This document shows positions 14,610 through 25,639 of a stretch of 64,000 bases of DNA, piece by piece. Origin of the DNA: Sympetrum striolatum. Its lineage: Eukaryota; Arthropoda; Insecta; Odonata; Libellulidae. Location: contig OX388343.1 of NCBI GenBank assembly GCA_947579665.1, positions 105,467,657-105,531,656 of the forward strand, read 5' to 3'. A program made the translations under genes and the position numbers. The notes beneath the pieces were generated by a model. That model did not search any database and was not told where the DNA came from. It was given only the letters and a program-made list of their open reading frames with translations. Within the stretch, counting starts at the first letter, position 1, and each line of letters starts with the position of its first letter.

Positions 14610-17600
14610 TCTAGCATTGTTTGTTGGATTCCTGATTTTTTTACATTTTGAAATTTAATCTGTTTACTTTTCTTTGCAGCTACTTCATTCGTCATGGCCA
14701 TTATAATGATGATTCTCTGGGGTATCGAAGGAATCTGCAGGGATGCTGTGAGGATTACAAGAGAGTAGATATGGGAGAAAGTGTAAATATTATAGTAAAT
14801 AAGTCTCTTTTGATCAATATTGAGATTTATTTATTATTGTTTCTTGGATTCTGGATTTTTTTATATTTTGAAATTGAATGTGTTTATATTACCTTGCAGC
14901 TACTTCATTCGTCATTGCCCTTATAATGATGATTCTTTGGGGTATCGAAGGAATCGGCAGGGATGCTGCGAGGATTTCAAGTGAGTAGATGGGGGAGAAA
15001 GGGTAAATATCATAGTAAATAAGTATCTTATGATAATAAGTGAGATTTAATTTAGCATTGTTTGTTGGTTTCCTAATTATTTTATATTTTGAAATTTAAT
15101 GTTTTTATTTTTCTTTGCTGCTACTTCATTCGTCATGGCAATGAAAATGATGATTCTCTGGGGTATCGAAGGAATCTGCAGGGATGCTGCGAGTATTACA
15201 AGGGAGTAGATATGGGAGAAAGCGTAAATATTATAGTAAATAAGTATCTTTTGATCAATATTGAGATTTGATTTAGCATTGTTTGTTGGATTCCTGATTT
15301 TTTTATATTTTGAAATTTAATGTGTTTATTTTTCTTTGCAACTACTTCATTCGTCATGGCCATTATAATGATGATTCTCTAGGGTATCGAAGGAATCAGA
15401 TGTGATGCAGCGAGGATTACAAGGGAGTAGATCCGGAAAAAGCGTAAATATTATAGTAAATAAGTATTTTATGATAATAATTGAGATTTGATTTAGCATT
15501 GTTTGTTGGATTCCTGATTTTTTTATATTTTGAAATATAATATGTTTATTTTTCTTTGTAGCTACTTCATTCGTCATGGCCATTATAATGATGATTCTCT
15601 GGGGTATCGAAGGAATCTGAAGGGATGCTGCGAGGATTACAAGAGATTAGATATGGGAGAAAGCGTAAATATTATAGTAAATAAGTATCTTTTGATCAAT
15701 ATTGAGATTTGATTTAGCATTGTTTGTTGGATTCCTGATTTTTTGATATTTTGAAATTTAATGTATTTATTTTTCTTTGCTGCTACTTCATTCGTCATGG
15801 CCATTATAATGATGATTCGCTGGGGTATCGAAGGAATCTGCAGGGATGCTGCAAGGATTACAAGAGAGTAGATATGGGAGAAAGCGTAAATATTATACTA
15901 TATAAGTATCTTTTGATAAATATTGAGATTTGATTTAGCATTGTTTGTTGGATTCCTGATTTTTTTATATTTTTAAATTCAATGTGTTTATTTTTCTTTG
16001 CAACTACTTTATTCGTCATGGCCATTATAATGATGATTCTCTGTGGTAACGAAGGAATCAGAAGGGATGCTGCGAGGATTAGAAGGGAGTAGATACAGGA
16101 GAAAGCGTAAATATTATAGTAAATAAGTATCTTTTGATTATAATTGAGATTTGATCTAGCATTGTTTGTTGTATTCCTGATATTTCTATATTTTGAAATT
16201 TAATGTGTTTATTTTTCTTTGCAGCTACTTCATTCGTTATGTCCATTATATTGATGATTCTCTGGGGTATCGAAGGAATCTGCAAGGATGCTGGGAGGAT
16301 TACAAGAGAGTAGATACGGCAGAAAGCGTAAATATTATAGTAAATAAGTATCTTATGATCGTAATTGAAATATTATTTCGCATTGTTTGTTGGTTTCCTA
16401 ATTTTTTTTAAATTTTGAAATTTAATATGTTTATTTTTCTTTGCAGCTACTTCATTCGTCATGGCCATTATAATCATGATTCTCTGGGGTATCGAAGGAA
16501 TCTGCAGGGATGCTGCGAGGATTTCAAGAGAGTAGATACGGGAGAAAGCGTAAATATTATTGTAAATAAGTATATTATGATCGTAATTGAGATTTGAATC
16601 CTTATTGTTTGTTGGATTAATGATTTTTTTATATTTTGAAATTTAATGTGTTTATTTTTCTTTGCAGCTACTTCATTCGTCATGGCCATTATAATGATGA
16701 TTCTCTGGGGTATCGAAGGAATCTGCAAGGATGCTGGGAGGATTACAAGAGAGTAGATACAGGAGAAAGCGTAAATATTATAGTAAATAAGTATCTTTTG
16801 ATCATAATTGAGATTTGTTCTAGCATTGTTTGTTGTATTCCTGATATTTTTATATTTTGAAATTTAATGTGTTTATTTTTCTTTGCAGCTACTTCATTCG
16901 TCATGTCCATTATATTGAAGATTCTCTGGGGTATCGAAGGAATCTCCAGGGATGCTGTGAGGATTACAAGAGAGGAGATACGGGAGAAAGCGTAAATATT
17001 ATAGTAAATAAGTATCTTTTGATCATAATTGTGATTTGATCGAGTATTGTTTGTTGGATTCCTGTTTTTTTTATATTTTGAAATTTAATGTGTTTATTTT
17101 TCTTTGCAACTACTTTTTTCGTCATGTCCATTATATTGAAGATTCTCTGGGGTATCGAAGGAATCTGCAGGGATGCTGTGAGGATTACAAGAGAGGAGAT
17201 ACGGGAGAAAGCGTAAATATTATAGTAAATAAGTATCTTTTGATCATAATTGAGATTTGATCGAGTATTGTTTGTTGGATTCCTGTTTTTTTTATATTTT
17301 AAAATTTAATGTGTTTATTTTTCTTTGCAGCTACTTCATTTGTCATGGCCATTATAATGATGATTCTCTGGGGTATCGAAGGAATCTGCAGGGATGCTGT
17401 GAGGTTTACAAGAGAGTAGATACAGGAGAAAGCGTAAAAATTATAGTAAATAACTATCTTTTGATCATAATTAAGATTTGATTTAGCGTTGTTTGTTGGA
17501 TTCCTGATTTTTTTATATTTTGAAATTGAATGTGTTTATTTTTCTTTGCAGCAACTTCATTCGTCATGTCCATTATATTGAAGATTCTCTGGGGTATCGA

Positions 17601-19223
17601 AGGAATCTGCAGGGATGCTGCGAGGATTATAAGAGAGTAGATATGGGAGAAAGCGTAAATATAATAGTAAATAAGTATCTTTTGATCAATATTGATATTT
17701 TGATTTAGCATTGTTTGTTGGATTCCGGATTTTTTTATATTTTGAAATTGAATGTGTTTATTTTCCTTGCAGCTACTTCATTCGTCATGGCCCTTATAAT
17801 GATGATTCTCTGGGGTATTGAACGAATCTGCAGGGATGCTGTGAGGATTAAAAGATAGTATATATACGGGAGAAAGCGTAAATATTATAGTAAATAAGTA
17901 TCTTTTGATCAATATTGAGATTTGATTTATCATTGTTTGTTGGATTCCTGATTCCTTTATATTTTTAAATTTAATGTGTTAATTTTTATTTGCAGCTACT
18001 TCATTCGTTATGTCCATTATATTGATGATTCTCTGGGGTATCGAAGGAATCTGCAGGGATGCTGTGAGGATTATAAGAGAGAAGATATGGGAGAAAGCGT
18101 AAATTTTATAGTAAATTAGTATCTTTTGATCATAATTGAGATTTGATCTAGCATTGTTTGTTGGATTCCTGTTTTTTTTATATTTTAAAATTTAATGTGT
18201 TTATTTTTCTTTGGAGCTACTTCATTCGTCATGGCCATTATAATTATGATTCTCTGGGGTATCGAAGGAATCTGCAGGGATGCTCTGAGGATTACAAGAG
18301 AGTAGATACGGGAGAAAGCGTAAATATTATAGTAAATAAGTATCTTATGATCATAATTGAGATTTGATTTAGCATTATTTGTTGGTTTCCTAATTTATTT
18401 ATATTTTGAAATTTAATGTGTTTATTTTTCTTTGCAGCTACTTCATTCATCATGGCCATTAAAATGATGATTCTCTGGGGTATCAAAGGAATCTGCAGGG
18501 ATGCTGCGAGGATTACAGGAGAGTAGATACGGGAGAAAGCGTAATTATTATAGTAAATAAGTATATTATGATCGTAATTGAGATTTGATTTAGCATTGTT
18601 TGTTGGATTCCTGATTTTTTTATATTTTGAAATATAATGTGTTTATTTTTCTTTGTAGCTACTTCATTCGTCATGGCCATTATAATGATGATTCTCTGGG
18701 GTATCGAAGGAATCTGAAGGGATCCTGCGAGGATTACAAGAGAGTAGATACGGGAGAAAGCGTAAATATTATAGTAAATAACTATCTTTTGATCATAATT
18801 GAGATTTGATTTAGCATTGTTTGTTGGATTCCTGATTTTTTTATATTTTGAAATTTAATGTGTTTATTTTTCTTTGCAGCTACTTCATTCATCATGGTCA
18901 TTAAAATGATGATTCTCTAGGGTATCAAAGGAATCTGCAGGGATGCTGCGAGGATTACAAGAGAGTAGATACGGGAGAAAGCGTAATTATTATAGTAAAT
19001 AAGTATATTATGATCGTAATTGAGATTTGATTCCGCATTGTTTGTTGGATTAATGATTTTTTTATATTTTGAAATTTAATGTGTTTATTTTTCTTTGCAG
19101 CTACTTCATTCATCATGGCCATTATAATGATGATTCTCTGGGGTATCGAAGGAATCTGCAGGGATGCTGTGAGGATTACAATAGAGTAGATACGGTAGAA
19201 ATCGTAAATATTATAGTATATAT
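14610..19223 (+). repeat. Sub-block of the 221-bp array with mostly open units
   Basis: Fourteen of about 21 units here have a long plus-strand ORF through the exon-like part (for example those near 14,690, 15,130, 15,570, 15,790, 16,230, 16,450, 16,670, 16,890, 17,110, 17,330, 17,560, 18,210, 18,660 and 19,100). Neighbouring units are closely similar, consistent with recent local amplification. Variants such as HVHYIDD or HVHYIED in place of HGHYNDD recur in clusters (16.2-17.6 kb), which marks shared descent of blocks of units. Most acceptors are intact. A few are altered: GCAAC at 17,107, TTTGTAG near 15,560 and 18,655, and TTTGGAG near 18,215. Confidence 0.75.
16668..16790 (+). other. Representative exon-like unit: 123 nt, phase 2 to phase 2
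   Basis: The acceptor TTTGCAG ends at 16,667. Three donor candidates follow: GTAAAT at 16,771, GTAAAT at 16,783 and GTATCT at 16,791. They give exons of 103, 115 and 123 nt. Only 123 is a multiple of three. With it, each exon starts with one base completing a split codon, carries 40 codons, and ends with AA. The AA joins the next exon's C to make an Asn codon. If either of the first two donors were used, the next unit would be entered in a frame that stops at ATTATAATG. The implied intron is 98 nt, a normal short insect length. The peptide has paired cysteines (GCC, or GCW and GCS in other units) and is rich in Tyr, Arg and Asp. There is no signal peptide in the unit. I recognise no family. 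Confidence 0.5.
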
Positions 19224-19677
19224 GTATTTTATTGTAATATTTGGGTTTTGGGTAAGCTTTGATTGTTGGAGTTCCTGATTTTTATTATATTTTTAAATCA
19301 AATGTTTTTGTTTTTTTTTGCGCTAATTCTCTCGTCATTGCCCTTAGTTAGATGGTTCATCGGGGTAAGGAAGTAATCCGAATTGATGCTGCGAGGATTG
19401 GACGAGAGGAGATACTGGAGAAATCGTAAATATTATAGTATATATGTATTTTATGATAATATTTGGGTTTTGGGTAAGCTTTGACTGTTGGAGTTCCTGA
19501 TTTTTATTATATTTTTAAATTTAATGTTTTTGTTTTTTTTTCACGCTAATTCTCTCGTCATTGCCCTTAGTTAGATGGTTCATCGGGGTAAGGAAATAAT
19601 CCGAATTGATGCTGCGAGGATTGGACGAGAGGAGATATCGGAGAAATCGTATATATAATAGTAAATAAGTATCTTAT
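19224..19677 (+). repeat. Two diverged 221-bp-class units at the array edge
   Basis: After the last canonical unit (acceptor ending 19,100), two units of similar length show a different version: GGGTTTTGGGTAAGC, a long T-run, then GCGCTAATTCTCTCGTCATTGCCC in place of GCAGCTACTTC. They lack the acceptor AG but keep the GATGCTGCGAGGATTGGA core and the GTAAATATTATAGTA donor region. They are broken off by the CR1 insertion that follows, and the same version continues at 22,752. Confidence 0.85.
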
Positions 19678-22600
19678 CTACATCTACTTCTACATGTACA
19701 TTAATACCCTGCAAGCCGCCTTTCGGCGTGTGGCAGGGGGTGTAAACAACAGTTTAATCTATACTACTTCCTTATTCGGTAATTGTCACGTTTTGTTAGT
19801 GGAAGGAATTAATCTCTAATTCGATATGTCCTTGCATCTATTTCTCTTAACTTACGGTCATTATCGGATTGACCGATGTAGCAGGGGGGTTGCATGATAC
19901 CGATTATATCTTCCGAAAATATAGTTTCCCTGAATTTATTAAGCATTCGCAGCCTAGCTTTTAATCTCCTTTCTTTCAAGGATTCCCAACCTATGTCTGA
20001 GAGCATTTTTGTAACGCTTGCTTTTTTATCGTAGCATTTCTTAATAAAACGAACCGCTTTACGCTGCACCTTCTCGAGTTCGCGAGTACACGTTACATCC
20101 GCCGGATCCCATATACTTGTGGCATATTCCAGAAGGGGTCTGACCAAGGTAAAATAACATCCCTAGCTCACCTTTTCATCGCATTTACTGACAATACGCT
20201 TTACAAAGTCAAGCCTTTTACTTGCTTTGCCGCAGATTTTTCGAATATGCATGCTCCAATTTAAGTTAAAAGTAATGTTGATCCCGAGATATTCAACTGT
20301 TTCTACTACTTTGATACTAATTCCATTAATTTCGTACGGGTGATTTGGACGAAATTTTTTCTTTGCGAAGAAATTAACTACAGAGCATTTACCTACGTTA
20401 ATATCTAATTCCCATTTTTCGCACCACCTTTGGATGAGGACTTAATCGTTTGAGAGAGATGTCCGGTCTTCCTCGTTTGTAATTTCCCTATATATAACCA
20501 AGTCATCCGCAAATATCCTCACATTGCTAACTATCTCGTCACTCAAGTCATTGATATAAATATGGAAAAGAAGAGGTCCAATTACACTACCTTGAGGCAC
20601 GCCAGAGGTAACTTTGACTCTATTTGAGCTAAAATCCTTAACCCAGTCGACTACTTCCTTGTTAATGCCCGCTAGTTTAAGTTTGTAAATTAGTTTGTAG
20701 TGGGGTACTCTATCAAATGCTTTTTTGAAATCTAGGAAAATAGCGTCCACTTGCTTTTTACTTTCGGCCGACTTTAGGATATCGTGTACAAATAGAGCAA
20801 GTTGGGTTTCACATGATCAGGACTTACGAAAACCATGCTGGTTCGCATCGAGGAATTCATTTCTATCTAAAAATCCCATGAGTGAGCTGACGACGATATG
20901 TTCCATTACCTTTCCGGACAGCGAAGTTAATGATATGGGTCTATAATTTCCTGGGTCCTCCTTTAATCCGCTTTTGTAAACAAGAGTAATATTAGCTAAT
21001 TTCCAATCGGATGGGACCCTACCTTCATGTATCGATTTACAAAATATAATTTTGAGATAAGGGGACCCACTTTCTGCCAGTTCTTTAAGCACTCTTGCCG
21101 GAATGAATTCTGCCCCTGGCGACTTATTTGGCTTAATTTTGCGTAAGATTTTAACTATACCGTCTGTCGTAAAAGTTATATTTGTCATGGAATCCAGTAT
21201 ATTAACCTTAGGGAGGATCTCTATGTTACAATCTGATGTGAATACGCTTTGGTAAAATTCGATTAGTATGTTCGCTTTCCTCTTCGAATCGCAAGTAATA
21301 TTACCTTTAGTATCCCTTATCGAGCTCACTGTTTGTATCTTTCCCCGTACCTCTCTAACGTAGGACCAGAAAGCTTTAGGGTCTTCCTCTAAGCAACCCC
21401 CAAGAATTTTCTTTTTAAAGTTGCTGTGGGCGTTACGCATAGCTCGCTTGGTGTCGCATTTTGCTTTCTTGTGCTTTTCTAGCAATAGTGATGGTGGTGG
21501 ATTTGTAACAGGCTAATCTATTCCCGTAAAAGCCTTTACTTTTCCGGGCAAATCTCTCTGTTTGCGGAGAGCCCTTCTAACCTCTTTATCGTACCATCTG
21601 GGCTCGCAATCATTTTTAGAGTATTTCGAAGGTATATACAAATCTATATATTTATGCATTATCTCCACGAATGATTTCCATGTATCCTCAGTGTTGTTGA
21701 TACCTACGCGCGAATAAAATGAATTAAAATCGGTAGTTAGTTTTCCGTTAAATTCCTCGAAGTTGGCTTTGGAATAGAGATAAATTTTGCGTTTGGGTTT
21801 CTTATACTTGCTAAGGTTTATCTCAATATCTGCAAAAACGCCTTTGTGGTCTCCAAGACCTTCGTCAATCGAAATGTTCTCTATGCGCTCAGGAAAGTTA
21901 ATTAAAAGGAGATCAAGTATATTGTCACCCCTGGTTGGCGATTTTACTGCTTGGCTTAGCGAGTTTTTCTGAAGTAAATTTAATAACTTTTTACATGAGT
22001 CGACATCCCAGGCCCTTTTCTTTATGCTATGATTATTCTAGTCGATGTTAGGATGATTAAAATCCCCCCCGATTATAGTTATACTCTGGTTGTTCTTACT
22101 CCTGTAGAAATTTATTTCGTCGTTAAGATTTCGCAAAACCTGTCGAGAAGAGTATGGTGGTCGGTAAAACGCACATACATTTATGTTCGGCTTGTTTTGT
22201 TGGCTTATTGTGCACCAGACGCTTCCTATATCGTAATCACTCAAAGTCCTCGGCTTGCTCTGGAGAGATGATTTAACCGCAATAAAAACACCGCCACCTG
22301 TCTTTTCCTTACAATTCCGGCGATAAATAGTGTAATCCTTTGGAAATATTTCATTGTCGCTTATATCCTCATTTAACCAGCTTTCTGTACCTATAAAAAT
22401 ATCGGTGTCGTGGCAGCGAATAAGATGCTCCAAATCGGATACCTTATTTTTAACACTCCTACAGTTAACTATCGCAATTGATATTTTTTTTTCGCAAACG
22501 AATTTAGGTGGGATTTTCGGTAAATCTCGCTTATTACTCGTTTTGCTCCTCACCCCTTTTTCCATATTTCGTTCCCGTCAACCCACTAACTGGCCTACTC

Positions 22601-22751
22601 TTTATCAAAAAAAAGTACCTTCAGTGCTCGCAAATTCTCCGAGCCACCCGACTCGAAACCAAAGCGGTATAAAGAACCCCAGAACGGTTTAGGGGAAAAC
22701 GGCTAGATCTGACCGTAGGCCGCAGGTCGACAAAGTCGGCTCCCATATCCC
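19678..22751 (-). mobile_element. CR1-type non-LTR retrotransposon inserted in the array
   Basis: About 3.07 kb on the minus strand, with endonuclease and reverse transcriptase domains followed by a short 3' tail. The plus-strand left end carries the tail in reverse: short CTACAT-type repeats, then CCCTGCAAGCCGCC and a small hairpin (CGCCTTTCGGCG). The element splits a tandem unit: left flank AAGTATCTTAT, right flank GATAATAATTGAG, which together rebuild the AAGTATCTTATGATAAT found in other units. At most a very short duplication (TAT) is visible, as is common for CR1. About 185 bp lie upstream of the first ATG, so it is probably near full length for ORF2 with no ORF1 visible. A second, 5'-truncated copy of the same 3' end lies at 54.72-54.84 kb. 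Confidence 0.9.
19809..22565 (-). pseudogene. CR1 ORF2: APE endonuclease plus reverse transcriptase, with stops and a frameshift
   Basis: Read on the minus strand from ATG at 22,565. The N-terminal part is an APE-type endonuclease: IAIVNCRSVKNK, then GTESWLN, GGGVFIAVK, CAFYRPPYS and IIGGDFNHPNID. A stop at about 22,038 sits where the family normally has Trp after PNID. The frame then reopens (20,817-21,485) with the RT fingers (NKSPGAEFIPARVLKEL, YRPISLTS, QHGFRKS), after a second stop near 21,515. A break near 20,817 is followed by the palm: DAIFLDFKKAFDRVPH, GVPQGSVIGPLLF and the catalytic FADD, in 20,442-20,750. The tail (19,809-20,147) has the CR1-like LLEYATSIWDP motif. All catalytic blocks are recognisable, but several nonsense or frameshift changes make this copy non-autonomous. 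Confidence 0.9.
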
Positions 22752-24842
22752 TATGATAATAATTGAGAATTGATTTAGCTTTGATTGTTGGAATTCGTGA
22801 TTTTTCTTATATTTTTAAATTAAATCTGTTTTTTTTTTACACGCTAATTCTCTCGTCATTCCCCTTATTTATGTGGTTCTCCGTGGTAACGAAGGATTCT
22901 GACGGGATTTTGTGATGAATTGAAGACAAGAGATACCGGAAAATTTGTAAATATTATACTAAATAAGTATCTTATGATAATAATTGGCATTTGAGTAATC
23001 TTTGACTGTTTGATTTCGTGATTTTATTGTATTTTTGAATTAAATGTTTTTGTTTTTTTAAAGATATTTCTTACGTCATAGCCCTTATTTAGATAGTTTT
23101 ATGGGGTAAGGAAGGAATCTGATAGAATGCTGCGAGCATTCGTGGAGAGGAGATACCGCATTTTTCGCAAATATTATAGTAAATAAGTATCTTATGATAA
23201 TAATTGATGTTTGATTTAGCTTTAATTGTTGGAATTCGTGATTTATCTTATATTTTTAAATAAAATGTTCTTTTTTTCACGCTAATTCTCTTGTCATTGC
23301 TTGCTAGATGGTTCACCGGCGTAACGAAGGAATCTGAAGGGATGCTGCGAGGATTGGAAGGGAGGAAATACCAGAAAATCGTAAATACTATAGAAAATAA
23401 GTATCTTTTGCTCATAATTGAGATTTGAGTTAGCATTGATTGTTGGTATTAGTGGTTTTATTATTATTTTAAATTTAATGTGATTGTTTTTTTTTCAGGT
23501 AATTCATTCGTCATTGCCCTTATTAAGATGGTTCTCTGGGGTAACGTAGGAATTTGAAGGGATTCTGCGAGGATTAGTAGAGAGTAGATACGGGAGAAAT
23601 CGTAAATATTATAGTAAATAAGTATCTTATGATATATATAGACATTGAGATAGTTTTGATTGTTGGAATTCGTGATTTTTATTATATTTTTAAATTAAAT
23701 TTTTTTTTATTTTTCTATGCTAATTCTCACGTCATGGCACTTAGTAAGATGATTCTCCGGGGAAACGAAGGAAGCTGAAGGGATGCTGCGAGGATTGGGC
23801 GAGAGGAGATGCAGTAGAAATCGCAAATATTAGAGTAAATAAGTATCTTATGATCATAATTGAGAATTACTTTGCATTGATTATTGGATTTCGTGATTTT
23901 TTAATATTTTTAAATATACTGTAAATTGTTATTTATTTCCAGCTACTTCATTCGTCATGGCCATTATAATGATGATTCTCCGGGGCAACGAAGGAATCTA
24001 AAGAGATGCTGCGAGCATTGGAGGAGAGGAGATGCCGGGTAAATCGCAAATATTAGAGAAAATAAGTATCTTATGATAATAATTATGATGTGAGTTAGCT
24101 TTTACTGTTGGAATTTGTGATTTTTTTTTATTTTTAAATTAAATCTGATTGTCTTTTTTTCACGCTAATTCTCTAGTCATTGCCCTTACTTATATTGTTC
24201 TTAGGGGTAACGAAGGAATCTGAAGGGATGCAGCGAGGATTACAATAGAGTAGATACCGGAGAAATCGTTAATATTATTGAAAATAAGTATCTTATAATT
24301 ATAATTGTCGTTTGATTTAGCTTTGATTATTGGAATTCGTGATTTTTCTTATATTTTTAAATAGAATGTGTTTGTTTTTTTCACGCTAATTCTCTCGTCA
24401 TTGCCCTTATTTAGATGGTTCACCGGCGTAAGGAAGGAATCTGAAGAGATGCTGCGAGCATTGGAAGAGCGAAGATATCGGAGAAATCGTAAATATTATA
24501 GTAAATAAGTATTTTATGATAATAATTAAGATTTTAGTAACCTTTGATTGGTGGAATTCGTGATTTTTATTATATTTTTAAATTAAATGTTTTTGTTTTT
24601 TTTACGATAATTCTCAAGTCATAGCCCTTATTTAGATGGTTCACCGGGGTAAGGAAGGAATCTGAAGGGATGCTGCGAGCATTGGAGGAGAGGAGATACC
24701 GGATAAATCGCAAATATTATAGTAAATAAGTATCTTATGATAATATTGATATTTGATTTAGCTTTAATTGTTGGAATTCGTGATTTATCTTATATTTTTA
24801 AATTTAATGTGATTGTTTTTTTTTTCCAGCTACATCATTCGT
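22752..24842 (+). repeat. About ten diverged units of the 221-bp family
   Basis: The array resumes after the CR1 element. Unit equivalents of the exon start are near 22,841, 23,060, 23,279, 23,497, 23,718, 23,938, 24,161, 24,382, 24,601 and 24,829, so the period of about 219-221 bp is kept. Most have the ACGCTAATTCTCTCGTCATTGCCC version with no AG acceptor. Those at 23,938 and 24,829 have TTTCCAG or TTTTCCAG followed by the canonical CTACTTC or CTACATC start, so they are mixtures of the two versions. Frames are generally closed. The last unit is cut after CTACATCATTCGTC, where a Penelope-like fragment begins. Confidence 0.9.
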
Positions 24843-25087
24843 CTTCGTATAATTTCGAACTGCTCCAAGGTATGGAGACGTTTATCTTTATTTTCGAGAC
24901 ATAAAATGTCTGGAGAAAAACTGCTGGAATGCTTATTTCCAAATACATGTTTTGCAAAATGGGAGGCAGGTGACTCATTCACAAAAACCATGAATCGTGT
25001 TTTTGGTTGATATTTTTCAGATAATATTTCTCTTTGAACAATAATCTCTGTAATTACTAAATTATATTGGGCCTCTTTCTTTCTCAA
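24830..25087 (-). pseudogene. Penelope-like element fragment: C-terminal part of a GIY-YIG endonuclease
   Basis: An 85-codon minus-strand frame contains SHFAKHVFGNKHS, DILCLENKDKRLHTLEQFEI and IIRRRM. The pattern (Ser-x-Phe-Ala-x-His, a His a few residues later, Lys-x-x-x-Leu-x-x-Leu-Glu-x-Phe-Glu-Ile) is that of the C-terminal half of GIY-YIG domains in Penelope-like retroelements. The last codons, MM and stop, come from the adjoining tandem unit. Only the 3' end of the element is present; no reverse transcriptase is seen. This assignment rests on motif recall alone. Confidence 0.55.
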
Positions 25088-25090
25088 GTT

Positions 25091-25639
25091 CCGAGGAAGT
25101 AAATTCTCTCACTTTTGGATGATTTATTTCGGCTTCTGTGGAGTGATGTCCACAGGGCGTTCAACCAAGAATTATCAAGCGACATCTTGCGATTGTCCCA
25201 TATAGAGATGTTATTTTTAAATGGTATTTTCAGAATATTAAATAAATAAGCGAGATATTTGAGATTCCAGTATTCCTCAACGGTCTGACTCGTCGAAAAA
25301 CCATTACTCTATCATTAATAAACGAAAAGGAGTGCAGCGATGCTGCGGAGAGATAATTGATCCATGGATGGAAAATAGAAAACATTGGGTATAATTTGAA
25401 TAAAATGTACTGTTAAGTATATACTCAAATACACTACTAATAGTAAAGTAAAGTAATAACTTACTAAGTAAGCACTAAGTAAAGTATATGCTCAAATAGA
25501 CACTATACTCAAACAAATGTTTGAGTAGAGTACTTTATTATGATCGTTATTTCTACTATTATATAAGTAGTTTGGATTAACACAGGTTTTTTGTTTTCGA
25601 ATTGCTATTTTATAAGATGTTTTCTTATTTTTTCTTTAG
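25091..25639 (+). other. Array remnant and local hairpins, no gene seen
   Basis: A diverged unit can be made out near 25,330-25,400: GCAGCGATGCTGCGGAGAGA followed by a GATCCATGGATGG-type box, which links the 221-bp family to the second family downstream. Around 25,410-25,540 there are short overlapping AAGTA/CTCAAA repeats and an 8-bp-stem hairpin (ACTCAAAC-AAAT-GTTTGAGT, about 25,509-25,528). No convincing exon is present. Confidence 0.5.

Larger units (their letters stand above)
1..19677 (+). repeat. 221-bp tandem array of exon-like units (about 87 conserved plus 2 diverged copies)
   Basis: A head-to-tail array with a period of about 221 bp; neighbouring acceptor positions such as 16,668 and 16,889 differ by exactly 221. 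Every unit has the same layout: a TTTAAT box about 25 nt before a T-rich tract, then CTTTGCAG, then an exon-like stretch starting CTACTTCATTCGTCATGGCC, then GT sites in GTAAATATTATAGTAAATAAGTATC context. Read from the second base after the AG, the unit encodes peptides of the type YFIRHGHYNDDSLGYRRN followed by LQGCCEDYKRVDTGES. At least 30 units carry this frame through an ORF of 60 or more codons. Many others have in-frame stops. The array runs off the left edge. It is either a series of duplicated mini-exons of one gene or a satellite derived from an exon; sequence alone does not decide. Confidence 0.95.

Noticed and set aside
506..18486. Many minus-strand ORFs across the 221-bp array (peptides of the type MIPQRIIIIMAMTNEVAAKK)
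   Set aside because: They are the antisense reading of the same repeat, start and stop at repeat-determined sites, and lack splice or start context on that strand.
1..19677. Bacterial-type CRISPR array or integron-like cassette array
   Set aside because: The whole 221-bp unit is repeated, with no conserved-repeat/unique-spacer alternation, and the context is eukaryotic.
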